Positions 16,983-24,412 of a stretch of 64,000 bases of DNA are shown here, piece by piece. The position numbers were made by a program, and so were the translations under genes. Source of the DNA: Xanthobacteraceae bacterium (GTDB taxonomy: Bacteria; Pseudomonadota; Alphaproteobacteria; Rhizobiales; Xanthobacteraceae); contig JARLJA010000012.1 in the NCBI GenBank assembly GCA_031291445.1, positions 1-64,000 of the forward strand, read 5' to 3'. Positions within the stretch are counted from its first letter, which is position 1. Each line of letters begins with the position of its first letter. The notes under the pieces were generated by a model, which saw only the letters and a list, made by a program, of their open reading frames with translations, searched no databases and was not told the DNA's origin.

Positions 16983-17354
16983 TCAGCTGGCCGGACGTTG
17001 GGCGGACGCGAACAGTTTCGAGGTCTGCTCGTACAGCCTCTGGGAATGCCGGAACAGCATCTGGCTGTCCTGCCGGAAGGCCTCCGCCTGATGCTGGCCG
17101 CAATCATTGCAGACCGTTGCGATCTCCTTCACGGAATGCGCGCTGGCCATCCTCGCGACGAATTCCGAGGCGATCTCGATCTCCGCCCGCACCCGCTCCA
17201 GAACCTCGCCGCTCGCCTTGGCCATCTCGTCGAGCACGACTTTCTGCACCCCGAAGGCGACGTCCAGGGCATGCTTCCCCGAGTCCATAAGGGAGATAGC
17301 ATTCATCGCTGCGAACGGGGCTGCGTCGTCAGTGTAGCCTTGCGCTTCGGACAT
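16983..17354 (-). CDS. Phasin-family protein
   Basis: 123 residues starting MSEAQGYTDDAAPFAAMNAI. It is an all-helical, amphipathic protein with the phasin_2 pattern (MDSGKHALDVAFGVQKVVLDEMAKASGEVLERVRAEIEIA, read across two helices). Phasins coat PHA granules. The frame opens further upstream to 17537, but the ATG at 17354 follows AGGTCGGCGATG-type spacing and begins the homology. An FNR/FixK-like box is 67 bp upstream. A VCNDCGQ cysteine pair in the middle is unusual for a phasin. It converges on the CHAD gene with 12 bp between stops. Confidence 0.75.
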   Translation of the reverse strand: MSEAQGYTDDAAPFAAMNAISLMDSGKHALDVAFGVQKVVLDEMAKASGEVLERVRAEIEIASEFVARMASAHSVKEIATVCNDCGQHQAEAFRQDSQMLFRHSQRLYEQTSKLFASAQRPAS

Positions 17355-17420
17355 CGCCGACCTCCGTTTTTTTTCCCAGCATCGTAACAAATATTTTACT
17401 CTGTCGGGCCAGTCGTTCCC

Positions 17421-17434
17421 TTGCGCTGGATCAA
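17421..17434 (-). promoter_or_regulatory. FNR/FixK-like box TTGCGCTGGATCAA
   Basis: On the minus strand it reads TTGATCCAGCGCAA. It is 67 bp upstream of the phasin start and 6 bp past the USP stop. Confidence 0.6.
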
Positions 17435-17439
17435 TCCGC

Positions 17440-18267
17440 CTAGCGCGCCAGCAGCGCGCAGCGACCGGGATTGCCGAGCAGCTGCCGCGTGACGCCGCCC
17501 AGGACCCATTCCCGAAGGCGGGAATGGCCGTAAGCACCGGCGATCACCACCCCGGCGCCGGTCGTCGCGGCGACGCGCTCGATCTGCTCGGTGGCGTGGC
17601 CGACCTGCTCGGGGATCACCCCGGTCGCTGAAATCCCGTGCCGCGCCAACCACGCCGCCACGTCGTGAACCCGGGCGAGGGCTCCCGACCTGCCGCCCTC
17701 CTGTTCCAAGACCTCGACGATCGTCACGTCCTTCGCCTTGCGCAGCAGCGGCAAGGCGTCGGCGACCGCCCGCCTGGCCTCGGGGCCGTCCTTCCACGCG
17801 ATCAGGCAGCTCCGCACGTCGAGCCATTGGGTCGTCTGGGGGGCGATCAGCAGCGGTCGGCCGGCGCGCATGACGAGGTCGTCGGCATCGGCCTGCCTGA
17901 ACGGATCCGACAGCTCCGGGCCGCCCTGCCCCGTAACCACGATGTCCGCGGCGCGGGCCTGCCGCGCCACATAATCGATGGGCAGCGTCAATGCGGACCG
18001 CCACTCGACGCTCTTCGCCCGGGGCGCGATCGCCGCCCGGAACTGCTCCTCGAGCTCGGACATGCGCTTCTCGATCGAGGTATTGGCCTCATCGAGCAGC
18101 CGTTGCGCCGCCACCCCTGCCGTGAAATACGGCGGCGGGCTGAATTCCGACGCCGCCACGCCGATGACATGGGCCTCGAAGCGCTCCGCCACATCGCCGG
18201 CGACGGCGAGGCAAGCGTCATTCGAGTCGTAGAGCTTGAGGTTGGCCATTACGGTCGCATAGGTCAT
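17440..18267 (-). CDS. Universal stress protein, tandem UspA domains
   Basis: 275 residues from the ATG at 18267 (MTYATVMANLKLYDSND), preceded by GGGAGTGCC. An upstream in-frame ATG at 18375 would cover the FNR box and is rejected. The C-terminal domain ends in IAGAYGHSRLREWVLGGVTRQLL, the same ATP-binding signature as the USP at 2669-3499, so the two are paralogues. The N-terminal domain is degenerate. The box 64 bp upstream points to low-oxygen control. Confidence 0.87.
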   Translation of the reverse strand: MTYATVMANLKLYDSNDACLAVAGDVAERFEAHVIGVAASEFSPPPYFTAGVAAQRLLDEANTSIEKRMSELEEQFRAAIAPRAKSVEWRSALTLPIDYVARQARAADIVVTGQGGPELSDPFRQADADDLVMRAGRPLLIAPQTTQWLDVRSCLIAWKDGPEARRAVADALPLLRKAKDVTIVEVLEQEGGRSGALARVHDVAAWLARHGISATGVIPEQVGHATEQIERVAATTGAGVVIAGAYGHSRLREWVLGGVTRQLLGNPGRCALLAR

Positions 18268-18330
18268 CTGGCACTCCCTGGGCCGGAACCAGCCGGCGAC
18301 GGCATCGCTAGCCGCCCCCATGCCGGGCGC

Positions 18331-18344
18331 ATGAGCTGGATCAA
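18331..18344 (-). promoter_or_regulatory. FNR/FixK-like box ATGAGCTGGATCAA
   Basis: Minus strand TTGATCCAGCTCAT, 64 bp upstream of the USP start at 18267. Confidence 0.55.
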
Positions 18345-18485
18345 ACGCCTTGAAGGGTGAATCGCGCGCCCTCATTTTATAGCCGGTCGCGGACAGTCGC
18401 GCGATCCTCGATTTGGCGATCTGCCGCGGCGCACCACTTCCCGCCGGCCCGCGTCCCGCCCCTGAGATCCCGCGCCAAACGCTGG

Positions 18486-18499
18486 TTGATCTGCGTCAA
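18486..18499 (+). promoter_or_regulatory. FNR/FixK box TTGATCTGCGTCAA
   Basis: TTGAT-N4-GTCAA, 65 bp upstream of the CBS-BON gene start. Confidence 0.75.
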
Positions 18500-18564
18500 G
18501 ACCCCTATGTACCGATCAAACTAGTCATACGATCAATCAGATCGAGATCCTTGCGGAGACCTCC

Positions 18565-19293
18565 ATGCGCGCACACCAGATCATGACCCATCAGGTCATC
18601 ACCATCGGGCCGGACACGCCGATTGCCGAGGCCGCCGCGACGATGCTGAAAAATCACGTCAGCGGCCTTCCCGTCGTCGACGCTGCCGGCAAGCTGATCG
18701 GGATCGTGTCCGAGGGCGACTTCCTCAGGCGGACCGAGATCGGCACCCAGCGCACCCGCAGCCGCTTTCTGCAATTCCTGCTCGGGCCGGGCAAGACCGC
18801 AACCGAGTTCGTCCAGCAGCAGGGCCGCAAGGTCTCCGAGGTGATGACCATCGATCCCTGCACCGTGACCGAGAGCACGCCGCTGCCGGAGGTGGTCCAG
18901 TTGATGGAGAAGCGCCGCGTCAAGCGCCTGCCGGTGATGCGCGGTGATCAGATCGTCGGCATCGTCACCCGCGCCAACCTGCTTCAGGCGGTGGCGGGTC
19001 TGGCGCGCGACATTCCCGATCCAACGGCCGACGACGACCACATCCGCGAGCGGATCATCGCAGCGATCGAAAAGGCCGACTGGCGCCCGTTCGGCCTCGG
19101 CGTCACCGTCCGCGACGGCGTGGTCCATCTGCACGGCGTCATCGTCGACGAAGCGTCGCGGCAGGCGGCGGTCGTGGCGGCCGAGAACGTTCAAGGGGTC
19201 AAGGAAGTCCACGACCACCTCTGCTGGGTCGACACCATGTCGGGGATGTATGTGAACTCCCCCGAAGACGAAAAACTGTCGAAGGCCAGCTAA
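18565..19293 (+). CDS. CBS-CBS-BON domain protein
   Basis: 242 residues. Two CBS motifs (MRAHQIMTHQVITIGPDTPI...LPVVDAAGKLIGIVSEGDFL, then VSEVMTIDPCTVTEST...LPVMRGDQIVGIVTRANLL) are followed by a BON domain (about 168-230, LGVTVRDGVVHLHGVIVDEA). CBS pairs sense adenine nucleotides; BON domains bind membranes or lipids. The combination is common in stress-induced proteins of this group. It is first in an apparent two-gene operon with the gene 14 bp downstream. Confidence 0.88.
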   Translation: MRAHQIMTHQVITIGPDTPIAEAAATMLKNHVSGLPVVDAAGKLIGIVSEGDFLRRTEIGTQRTRSRFLQFLLGPGKTATEFVQQQGRKVSEVMTIDPCTVTESTPLPEVVQLMEKRRVKRLPVMRGDQIVGIVTRANLLQAVAGLARDIPDPTADDDHIRERIIAAIEKADWRPFGLGVTVRDGVVHLHGVIVDEASRQAAVVAAENVQGVKEVHDHLCWVDTMSGMYVNSPEDEKLSKAS

Positions 19294-19307
19294 CAACAGG
19301 AACCATC

Positions 19308-19721
19308 ATGTCCCATTTTCATGCGGTCGTTTGGATCGATCATACCCAGGCTCGCGTTTTCCACGTCGGATCGACCGGCACTGACGGCGTCGTGCTGCAT
19401 CCGCATTCCGCCGACAAGCATATTCACCACAAGGCCGGTTCGCTCGGCAGCGGCCACGCCCACGAAGACAAGCATTTCCTCGAAGGTGTGACCAAGTCGA
19501 TCGCCGATGCCGGCGAGATCCTGATCATCGGGCCGGCGGGCGCCAAGACCGAACTGGCCAAGTATCTGCAGACGTCACACGCCGCGATCGCCCAGCGCGT
19601 CGTCGCCGTCGAGCCGGCGGACCACCCCAGCGACCGCGAAATCGTCGCCCTGGCGCGGCGCCACTTCAAGATGGGAGCCCCGCGATCGGTCACCACCCCG
19701 GGGGCCGCGCCGACTGCCTGA
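19308..19721 (+). CDS. eRF1-like (baeRF) translational-machinery-type protein
   Basis: 137 residues starting MSHFHAVVWIDHTQARVFHV, with a histidine-rich middle (HPHSADKHIHHKAG, SGHAHEDKHFL) and a C-terminal ILIIGPAGAKTELAKYL...VVAVEPADHPSDREIVALARRHF. These match small bacterial proteins related to archaeo-eukaryotic release factor domains, often annotated translational machinery protein. A role in ribosome handling under stress is plausible but undemonstrated. It lies 14 bp after the CBS-BON gene. Confidence 0.7.
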   Translation: MSHFHAVVWIDHTQARVFHVGSTGTDGVVLHPHSADKHIHHKAGSLGSGHAHEDKHFLEGVTKSIADAGEILIIGPAGAKTELAKYLQTSHAAIAQRVVAVEPADHPSDREIVALARRHFKMGAPRSVTTPGAAPTA

Positions 19722-19759
19722 CCGGCCGCATCCGCTCCTCCAGGCGCCACACCGGACCC

Positions 19760-19780
19760 GCGGGGCCATGACGGCCCCGC
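19760..19780 (+). terminator. Hairpin GCGGGGCC-N5-GGCCCCGC
   Basis: An 8-bp GC stem followed by CCTTTCC, 38 bp after the eRF1-like gene. The T-run is weak, so termination may be partial. Confidence 0.5.
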
Positions 19781-19809
19781 CCTTTCCGCTTGAGCAAGGC
19801 CCGGTCTTT

Positions 19810-19824
19810 GGACGATAATCGTCC
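19810..19824. promoter_or_regulatory. 15-bp palindrome GGACGATAATCGTCC upstream of fixL
   Basis: A perfect 7-1-7 palindrome, 47 bp before the fixL GTG. It is placed as an operator would be; the binding protein is unknown. Confidence 0.4.
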
Positions 19825-19871
19825 ACGGGCCGGGAAGCGGCCTGACGTCATGTCCCGGGGCCGCGGAAAGC

Positions 19872-21404
19872 GTGAGCGATACAGAACAATCCTTGCTCGG
19901 CGCGGCGATTCGCGAGCAATCCCCGCAGTGGGACATCGACGAATCGGGGGTAGGGCTCTGGGAACTCGACGTCGCGACCGGCGAGATGGCGTGCTCGCCC
20001 GTGACACGCCGGATGTTCGGCCTGGCCGCGGACTCCCCACTCAGCTACGAGATCTTCCTGTCGCGGCTCGGCCCCGAGGATCGGGACCGCACCATGCTCG
20101 CGGTCCGGCAATGCGTGGACGACAGCGGCAATCTCGACCTCCAGTATCACGTCCTTGACGTCAACCACCAGCGCCGCTGGATCCGCCTGCGCGGCGGCAG
20201 CCCACGCGCCAGGAGCGGGCCGTCGCGGCGCGTCAGCGGCGTCGCCCTGGACATCGGCGACCAGAAGCATCTCGAAGAGGCGCTGAGAACCCGCGAGAGC
20301 CACCTGCGCTCGATCCTCGACACCGTTCCCGATGCCATGATCGTGATCGATGAGCGCGGCGTGATCCAGTCGTTCAGTTCGGCGGCGGAGCGGCTGTTCG
20401 GCTATTCCGGGCCGGAAGCGATCGGCCGCAACGTCAGCATCCTGATGCCCGAACCGGACCGGACGCGCCACGACGGCTATCTCGGCCGCTACACCACCAC
20501 CGGCGAGCGCCACATCATCGGCATCGGACGCATCGTCTCCGGCCGGCGCAGGGACGGCTCGACGTTTCCGATGCACCTGTCGATCGGTGAGATGCAGTCC
20601 GGGGGGGAGCGTTACTTCACCGGGTTCGTGCGCGACCTCACCGAGCACCAGCAGACCCAGGCCCGGCTCCAGGAGCTGCAGTCCGAGCTCGTCCACGTGT
20701 CGCGCCTGAGCGCGATGGGTGAAATGGCCTCGGCGCTGGCCCACGAACTCAACCAGCCGCTGTCGGCGATCAGCAACTACATGAAGGGCTCGCGCCGTCT
20801 GTTGACGGGAAGCCCCGACCCGAATGCCGCGAAGATCGAATCCGCGCTGGACCGCGCCGCGGAACAGGCGATGCGGGCCGGCCAGATCATCCGACGCCTG
20901 CGCAACTTCGTGTCGCGTGGCGAGTCGGAGAAGCGCGTCGAAAGCGTCTCGAAGCTGATCGAGGAGGCCGGAGCGCTCGGCCTGACCGGCGCCCGCGAGC
21001 AAGGGGTGCTGCTGCGGTTCGACCTTGACCGCGATCATGATCTCGTGCTGGTCGACCGGGTGCAGATCCAGCAGGTCCTGGTCAACCTGTTTCGCAACGC
21101 GCTCGAGGCGATGACCAATTCGGCGCGCCGCGAACTGGTCGCCGCCAACACCATGGTGGCGGACGACATGATCGAAATCTCGATTTCCGATACGGGGCAC
21201 GGCTTCGCCGAGGGCGTCGAGACGCACCTGTTCCAGACCTTCTTTACCACCAAGGAGACCGGGATGGGGGTCGGCCTCTCGATCAGCCGCTCGATCATCG
21301 AAGCCCACGGCGGCAGAATGCACGCCGAATCCAATGCTTCCGGCGGAGCGACCTTCCGCTTCACGCTCCCGGCGGCGAACGACGGAGCAGCCGGCGATGC
21401 CTAG
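19872..21404 (+). CDS. fixL: Oxygen-sensing heme PAS histidine kinase FixL
   Basis: 510 residues from a GTG after GCGGAAAGC. An N-terminal PAS (about 20-135), a heme PAS (about 145-265), then HisKA and HATPase. Residues match Bradyrhizobium FixL at the same numbers: proximal heme His200, Arg206, His214, Ile215, Arg220, Leu236, Ile238 and the phosphorylated His291 (HELNQP). Bound O2 shuts off the kinase; deoxy-heme FixL phosphorylates FixJ. There are no membrane helices, as in Bradyrhizobium and unlike Sinorhizobium FixL. fixJ overlaps its stop by 8 bp. Confidence 0.98.
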   Translation: MSDTEQSLLGAAIREQSPQWDIDESGVGLWELDVATGEMACSPVTRRMFGLAADSPLSYEIFLSRLGPEDRDRTMLAVRQCVDDSGNLDLQYHVLDVNHQRRWIRLRGGSPRARSGPSRRVSGVALDIGDQKHLEEALRTRESHLRSILDTVPDAMIVIDERGVIQSFSSAAERLFGYSGPEAIGRNVSILMPEPDRTRHDGYLGRYTTTGERHIIGIGRIVSGRRRDGSTFPMHLSIGEMQSGGERYFTGFVRDLTEHQQTQARLQELQSELVHVSRLSAMGEMASALAHELNQPLSAISNYMKGSRRLLTGSPDPNAAKIESALDRAAEQAMRAGQIIRRLRNFVSRGESEKRVESVSKLIEEAGALGLTGAREQGVLLRFDLDRDHDLVLVDRVQIQQVLVNLFRNALEAMTNSARRELVAANTMVADDMIEISISDTGHGFAEGVETHLFQTFFTTKETGMGVGLSISRSIIEAHGGRMHAESNASGGATFRFTLPAANDGAAGDA

Positions 21405-22011
21405 CGGAAATGTCTATGTCATCGACGACGACCTTGCGATGCGGGATTCGCTCGAGTTCCTGCTGGGGTCGGCCGGCTTCAACGTCAGGCTGTTCGAATC
21501 CGCCATCCGCTTTCTCGAGGCCCTCCCCGACCTCGAATTCGGTTGCGTGCTGTCGGACGTGCGCATGCCCGGGCTCGATGGTCTCGAATTGCTCAAGCGC
21601 CTCAAGACCCAGCGCAAGCAGCTGCCCATCATCATCATGACCGGGCACGGCGACATCCCCCTGGCGGTCGAAGCGATGAAGCACGGCGCCATCGATTTCC
21701 TCGAAAAGCCGTTCGAGGACGACCGCGTGATCGCGCGAATCAACGAGGCGATCAGGCAGGGCCAGGAGCACGCCCGTGACGATGCCCTGGCGAGCGAGAT
21801 CGCGGCCCGAATCGCCAGCCTCAGCCCGCGCGAACGTCAGGTCATGGACGGGCTGGTCGCCGGGCTCTCCAACAAGCTGATCGCCCGCGAATACGACATC
21901 AGCCCGCGAACCATCGAGGTCTATCGGGCGAATGTAATGACCAAGATGCAGGCGGGCAGCATTTCCGAACTGGTGCGCCTCGCCATGCGCGGGGGAATCC
22001 TCAAGGATTGA
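21397..22011 (+). CDS. fixJ: Response regulator FixJ
   Basis: 204 residues. The receiver domain has the acidic pocket (IDDD), phosphoacceptor Asp54 (SDVRMPG), Thr82 (MTGHGD) and Lys (EKPF). The C-terminal LuxR-type HTH is [24 protein letters not shown]. Phospho-FixJ activates fixK. The start at 21397 overlaps the end of fixL, implying translational coupling. Confidence 0.98.
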   Translation: MPSGNVYVIDDDLAMRDSLEFLLGSAGFNVRLFESAIRFLEALPDLEFGCVLSDVRMPGLDGLELLKRLKTQRKQLPIIIMTGHGDIPLAVEAMKHGAIDFLEKPFEDDRVIARINEAIRQGQEHARDDALASEIAARIASLSPRERQVMDGLVAGLSNKLIAREYDISPRTIEVYRANVMTKMQAGSISELVRLAMRGGILKD

Positions 22012-22088
22012 GCTACGTCAACATACAAGAATGCGGCGGGCCTAGAGATTTAGGCGAAGAGCCCCATGGCTGGGGACAGGACGCGAAG

Positions 22089-22490
22089 ATGCCCGCGCCG
22101 GATACCAAAACCACCATTCTCGTCGTCGACGATGACCCAGGAGTCCTGGGATCGTTGCGGTTTCTGCTTGAGACCGAAGGCTTCGACGTCAAGACTTTCC
22201 GCAGCGGCGGCGCCCTGCTGCGATCGCTCGATGTTGCCCTCTGCGACTGCTTCGTCATCGACTACAAGCTGGACGACATGAGCGGGCTCGATCTCACCAG
22301 CAAGCTGCGGGAGCGCCGAATCGGCGCGCCGATCATTCTCATCACCGGCTATCCCGATGAGGAGATCATGACCAAGGCCACATTGGCCGGCGCCCGCGAG
22401 GTCCTGCTCAAGCCGCATCTCGAGGACAGCCTCGTGGCCGACGTCCGCGCCGCCGTTCAGGAGTGGCGCAACCCGTCCGCTTCCGCCTAG
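22089..22490 (+). CDS. Stand-alone receiver-domain protein between fixJ and fixK
   Basis: 133 residues, a receiver domain only: VVDDDPG, phosphoacceptor Asp58 (CFVIDYKLDD), ITGYPDE and Lys in LLKPHLED. The ATG at 22089 follows ACAGGACGCGAAG; a longer frame from a TTG overlapping the fixJ stop lacks homology in the first 27 codons. Bradyrhizobium has a receiver gene at the same place between fixJ and fixK2. Possible roles are as a phosphate sink for FixL or a brake on FixJ; neither is shown. Confidence 0.85.
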   Translation: MPAPDTKTTILVVDDDPGVLGSLRFLLETEGFDVKTFRSGGALLRSLDVALCDCFVIDYKLDDMSGLDLTSKLRERRIGAPIILITGYPDEEIMTKATLAGAREVLLKPHLEDSLVADVRAAVQEWRNPSASA

Positions 22491-22577
22491 CGCGCGACCG
22501 CACCAGCCGAAATTACCGTCGCCAACAAGCGATTGATAAAACTATATTTTTTTGATTACGGACTCCTCCCGAGCCCC

Positions 22578-22596
22578 GGTTGCCCCCAAGGCAACC
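22578..22596 (+). terminator. Hairpin GGTTGCC-cccaa-GGCAACC
   Basis: A 7-bp stem and 5-nt loop, 87 bp after the receiver gene. No T-run follows, so a terminator role is uncertain. Confidence 0.35.
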
Positions 22597-22608
22597 GCCT
22601 CCGGAAAA

Positions 22609-22616
22609 CTACTTAG
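22609..22616 (-). promoter_or_regulatory. FixJ-box-like element upstream of fixK
   Basis: The minus strand reads CTAAGTAGTTTTCC, agreeing 7/8 with the FixJ core GTAMGTAG known from rhizobial fixK promoters. It is 88 bp from the fixK start, beside an 8-bp-stem palindrome CTTAGGGG-GCCG-CCCCTAAG (22612-22631) that partly overlaps it. Confidence 0.5.
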
Positions 22617-22703
22617 GGGGCCGCCCCTAAGATATGGAGCGAAATGTCGGGTTCCGCGGATTTCCAATAAACAGCATCCATCTACCGCAACAGGAGATGG
22701 TCC

Positions 22704-23399
22704 ATGATTACTTCTGCCACCGCCGCTCACTCCACCGCCGCCCCCGTTACCAATGTGGTTCTCGGCCCGGACACCGGCGACCAGTTCGGCGCGGTCATGG
22801 TCCAGGCTGGACTGGTTGCGACCGAATTCAGCTACAAGAAAGATGCCGAAATCTACGGCGAGGAAGAGCCCGCTGAATACGTCTATCAGGTGGTGCGCGG
22901 TGCGGTCCGCAGCTACAAGCTCCTGTCCGACGGCCGGCGGCAGATCGGTGCGTTCCATCTGCCGGGCGATGTATTCGGGCTGGAGTCGGGGCCGGTTCAC
23001 CGGCTCACCGCCGAGGCGATCATCGACACCACGGTACGGCTGGTGAAGCGACGCGCGCTCGAACAGGCCGCCGCCACTGACGTGCATATCGTTCGCGGCC
23101 TGCTCAACATGACCACGGGCAGCCTGAAGCACGCGGAAGATCACATGCTGCTGCTGGGCCGCAAGACCGCGATGGAACGGGTCGCGACTTTCCTTCTCGA
23201 GATGGATCGCCGCCTGGCGGTGGCCGGAATGATGGCGCTGCCGATGTGCCGCCGCGATATCGGGGATTATCTCGGCCTGACGCTCGAGACGGTGTCGCGG
23301 GCGTTGTCGCAGCTGCACGAGCAGGAAGTCTTGGGATTCTCGGGAGCCCGGCAGATCGTCCTGCGCAACCGCCAGCGCCTGCGGAACATGGACGCCTGA
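22704..23399 (+). CDS. fixK: CRP/FNR-family activator FixK (FixK2 type)
   Basis: 231 residues from an ATG after AGGAGATGGTCC. A cyclic-nucleotide-binding-like domain (about 35-150) is followed by a winged HTH, with recognition helix in DYLGLTLETVSRALSQL; the E-SR pattern contacts TTGA half-sites. It has no N-terminal Fe-S cysteines. Cys182 in PMCRRDIGD corresponds to the redox-sensitive Cys183 of Bradyrhizobium FixK2. It is expected to bind the TTGAT-N4-ATCAA boxes found through the first 39.5 kb. Confidence 0.95.
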   Translation: MITSATAAHSTAAPVTNVVLGPDTGDQFGAVMVQAGLVATEFSYKKDAEIYGEEEPAEYVYQVVRGAVRSYKLLSDGRRQIGAFHLPGDVFGLESGPVHRLTAEAIIDTTVRLVKRRALEQAAATDVHIVRGLLNMTTGSLKHAEDHMLLLGRKTAMERVATFLLEMDRRLAVAGMMALPMCRRDIGDYLGLTLETVSRALSQLHEQEVLGFSGARQIVLRNRQRLRNMDA

Positions 23400-23492
23400 C
23401 CCGGGCACGACGAAGATATGACACGCGCTCCCATGGGGAGCGCGTCGGTGGCCTTGGTTCCGATTGACCGCAGGAACCCGCCTGATATACCG

Positions 23493-23511
23493 CCTTAGAA
23501 CTGTTCTAAGG
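23493..23511. promoter_or_regulatory. Irr/ICE-like palindrome CCTTAGAACTGTTCTAAGG
   Basis: A perfect 9-1-9 palindrome ending 7 bp before the outer-membrane protein ATG at 23519 and containing its AAGG Shine-Dalgarno. It resembles the iron control element bound by the heme-responsive regulator Irr (TTAGAA...TTCTAA). Confidence 0.55.
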
Positions 23512-23518
23512 TCGATTG

Positions 23519-24412
23519 ATGATGCGAACTCCGGCAGACCAGCCTCGCGGGTACGTCCTCGGGAAAGCCCGGCTTTTATGGTGGTTGGGAGCGGTGTCCC
23601 TGATGATGGGCGCCTTGGCCACATCCGCCTACGCGACCGACGAAATTCAGGTCTACAATGCCGAGATTGCCGCGGTCGGCCAGTTCACGATCCAGCAGCA
23701 CCTCAACTACGTGGCGCTCGGCCTCAAGGACCCGCCGTTTCCCGGGGGATTTGCCTCCAATCACAGCCTCAACGGCACACCCGAATTCGCCTATGGCGTG
23801 ACCGAGTGGTGGGAGCTCGGCCTCTATCTGCCGTTCGCCGTCCAGAACAGCCAGTTCCTCTCGGACGCCTTCAAGGTGCGCACGCTGTTCGTGTCGCCGC
23901 ACGCCGATCAGCGCTCGTTCTTCTACGGCGTGAACTTCGAACTGAGCAACACGACGCCGCCGTTCTCCCAGTCGCGCTTCGGCCTCGAAATCCGCCCGAT
24001 CATCGGCGTCCGCAACACCGACTGGGAATTCATCGTCAATCCGATCGTCGACGCCAGCTTCGGCAGATACGGCGAGGTCGATTTCGCCCCCGCGGTCCGT
24101 CTGGCCCGCAAGCTCGACAACGAATTGTTCGTCGGATTGGAATACTACTCCGATTTCGGCGAGTTCGGGCATTTCGGCAAGGTGTCCGAGGAGCAGCACA
24201 CGCTGTTCGCCGTCACCGATTTCAAGGTCGGCGTGGTCGACGTGAATTTCGGCGTCGGCTATGGATTGACCCCGGCCTCGGACCGATGGGTCGTAAAGGG
24301 AATCCTGGGCTACGCGTTCCCCGTCCCTGGCGGCACTGATACGGCCGAACAGCACGGCCCCGCTCTCGTCAATCCCATGACGCGCTCCGCGGCGCGGCTC
24401 AATCAGCCCTAG
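23519..24412 (+). CDS. Predicted outer-membrane beta-barrel protein
   Basis: 297 residues. A signal peptide (hydrophobic core [21 protein letters not shown]) precedes a chain of alternating aromatic beta-strand segments ([57 protein letters not shown]), typical of transporter/porin-like barrels of the MetA-phenol-degradation class. ATG 23519 is preferred because AAGG precedes it by 7 bp; a TTG at 23516 is possible. The Irr-like operator over its ribosome-binding site suggests iron or heme control. Its stop and the hemA stop share the tetranucleotide CTAG at 24409-24412. Confidence 0.75.
   Translation: MMRTPADQPRGYVLGKARLLWWLGAVSLMMGALATSAYATDEIQVYNAEIAAVGQFTIQQHLNYVALGLKDPPFPGGFASNHSLNGTPEFAYGVTEWWELGLYLPFAVQNSQFLSDAFKVRTLFVSPHADQRSFFYGVNFELSNTTPPFSQSRFGLEIRPIIGVRNTDWEFIVNPIVDASFGRYGEVDFAPAVRLARKLDNELFVGLEYYSDFGEFGHFGKVSEEQHTLFAVTDFKVGVVDVNFGVGYGLTPASDRWVVKGILGYAFPVPGGTDTAEQHGPALVNPMTRSAARLNQP

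Noticed and set aside
22578-22631. The two hairpins before fixK as a riboswitch
   Set aside because: The stems are short and simple, no known aptamer pattern is visible, and the region is better explained by the FixJ-like site and end of the upstream transcript.
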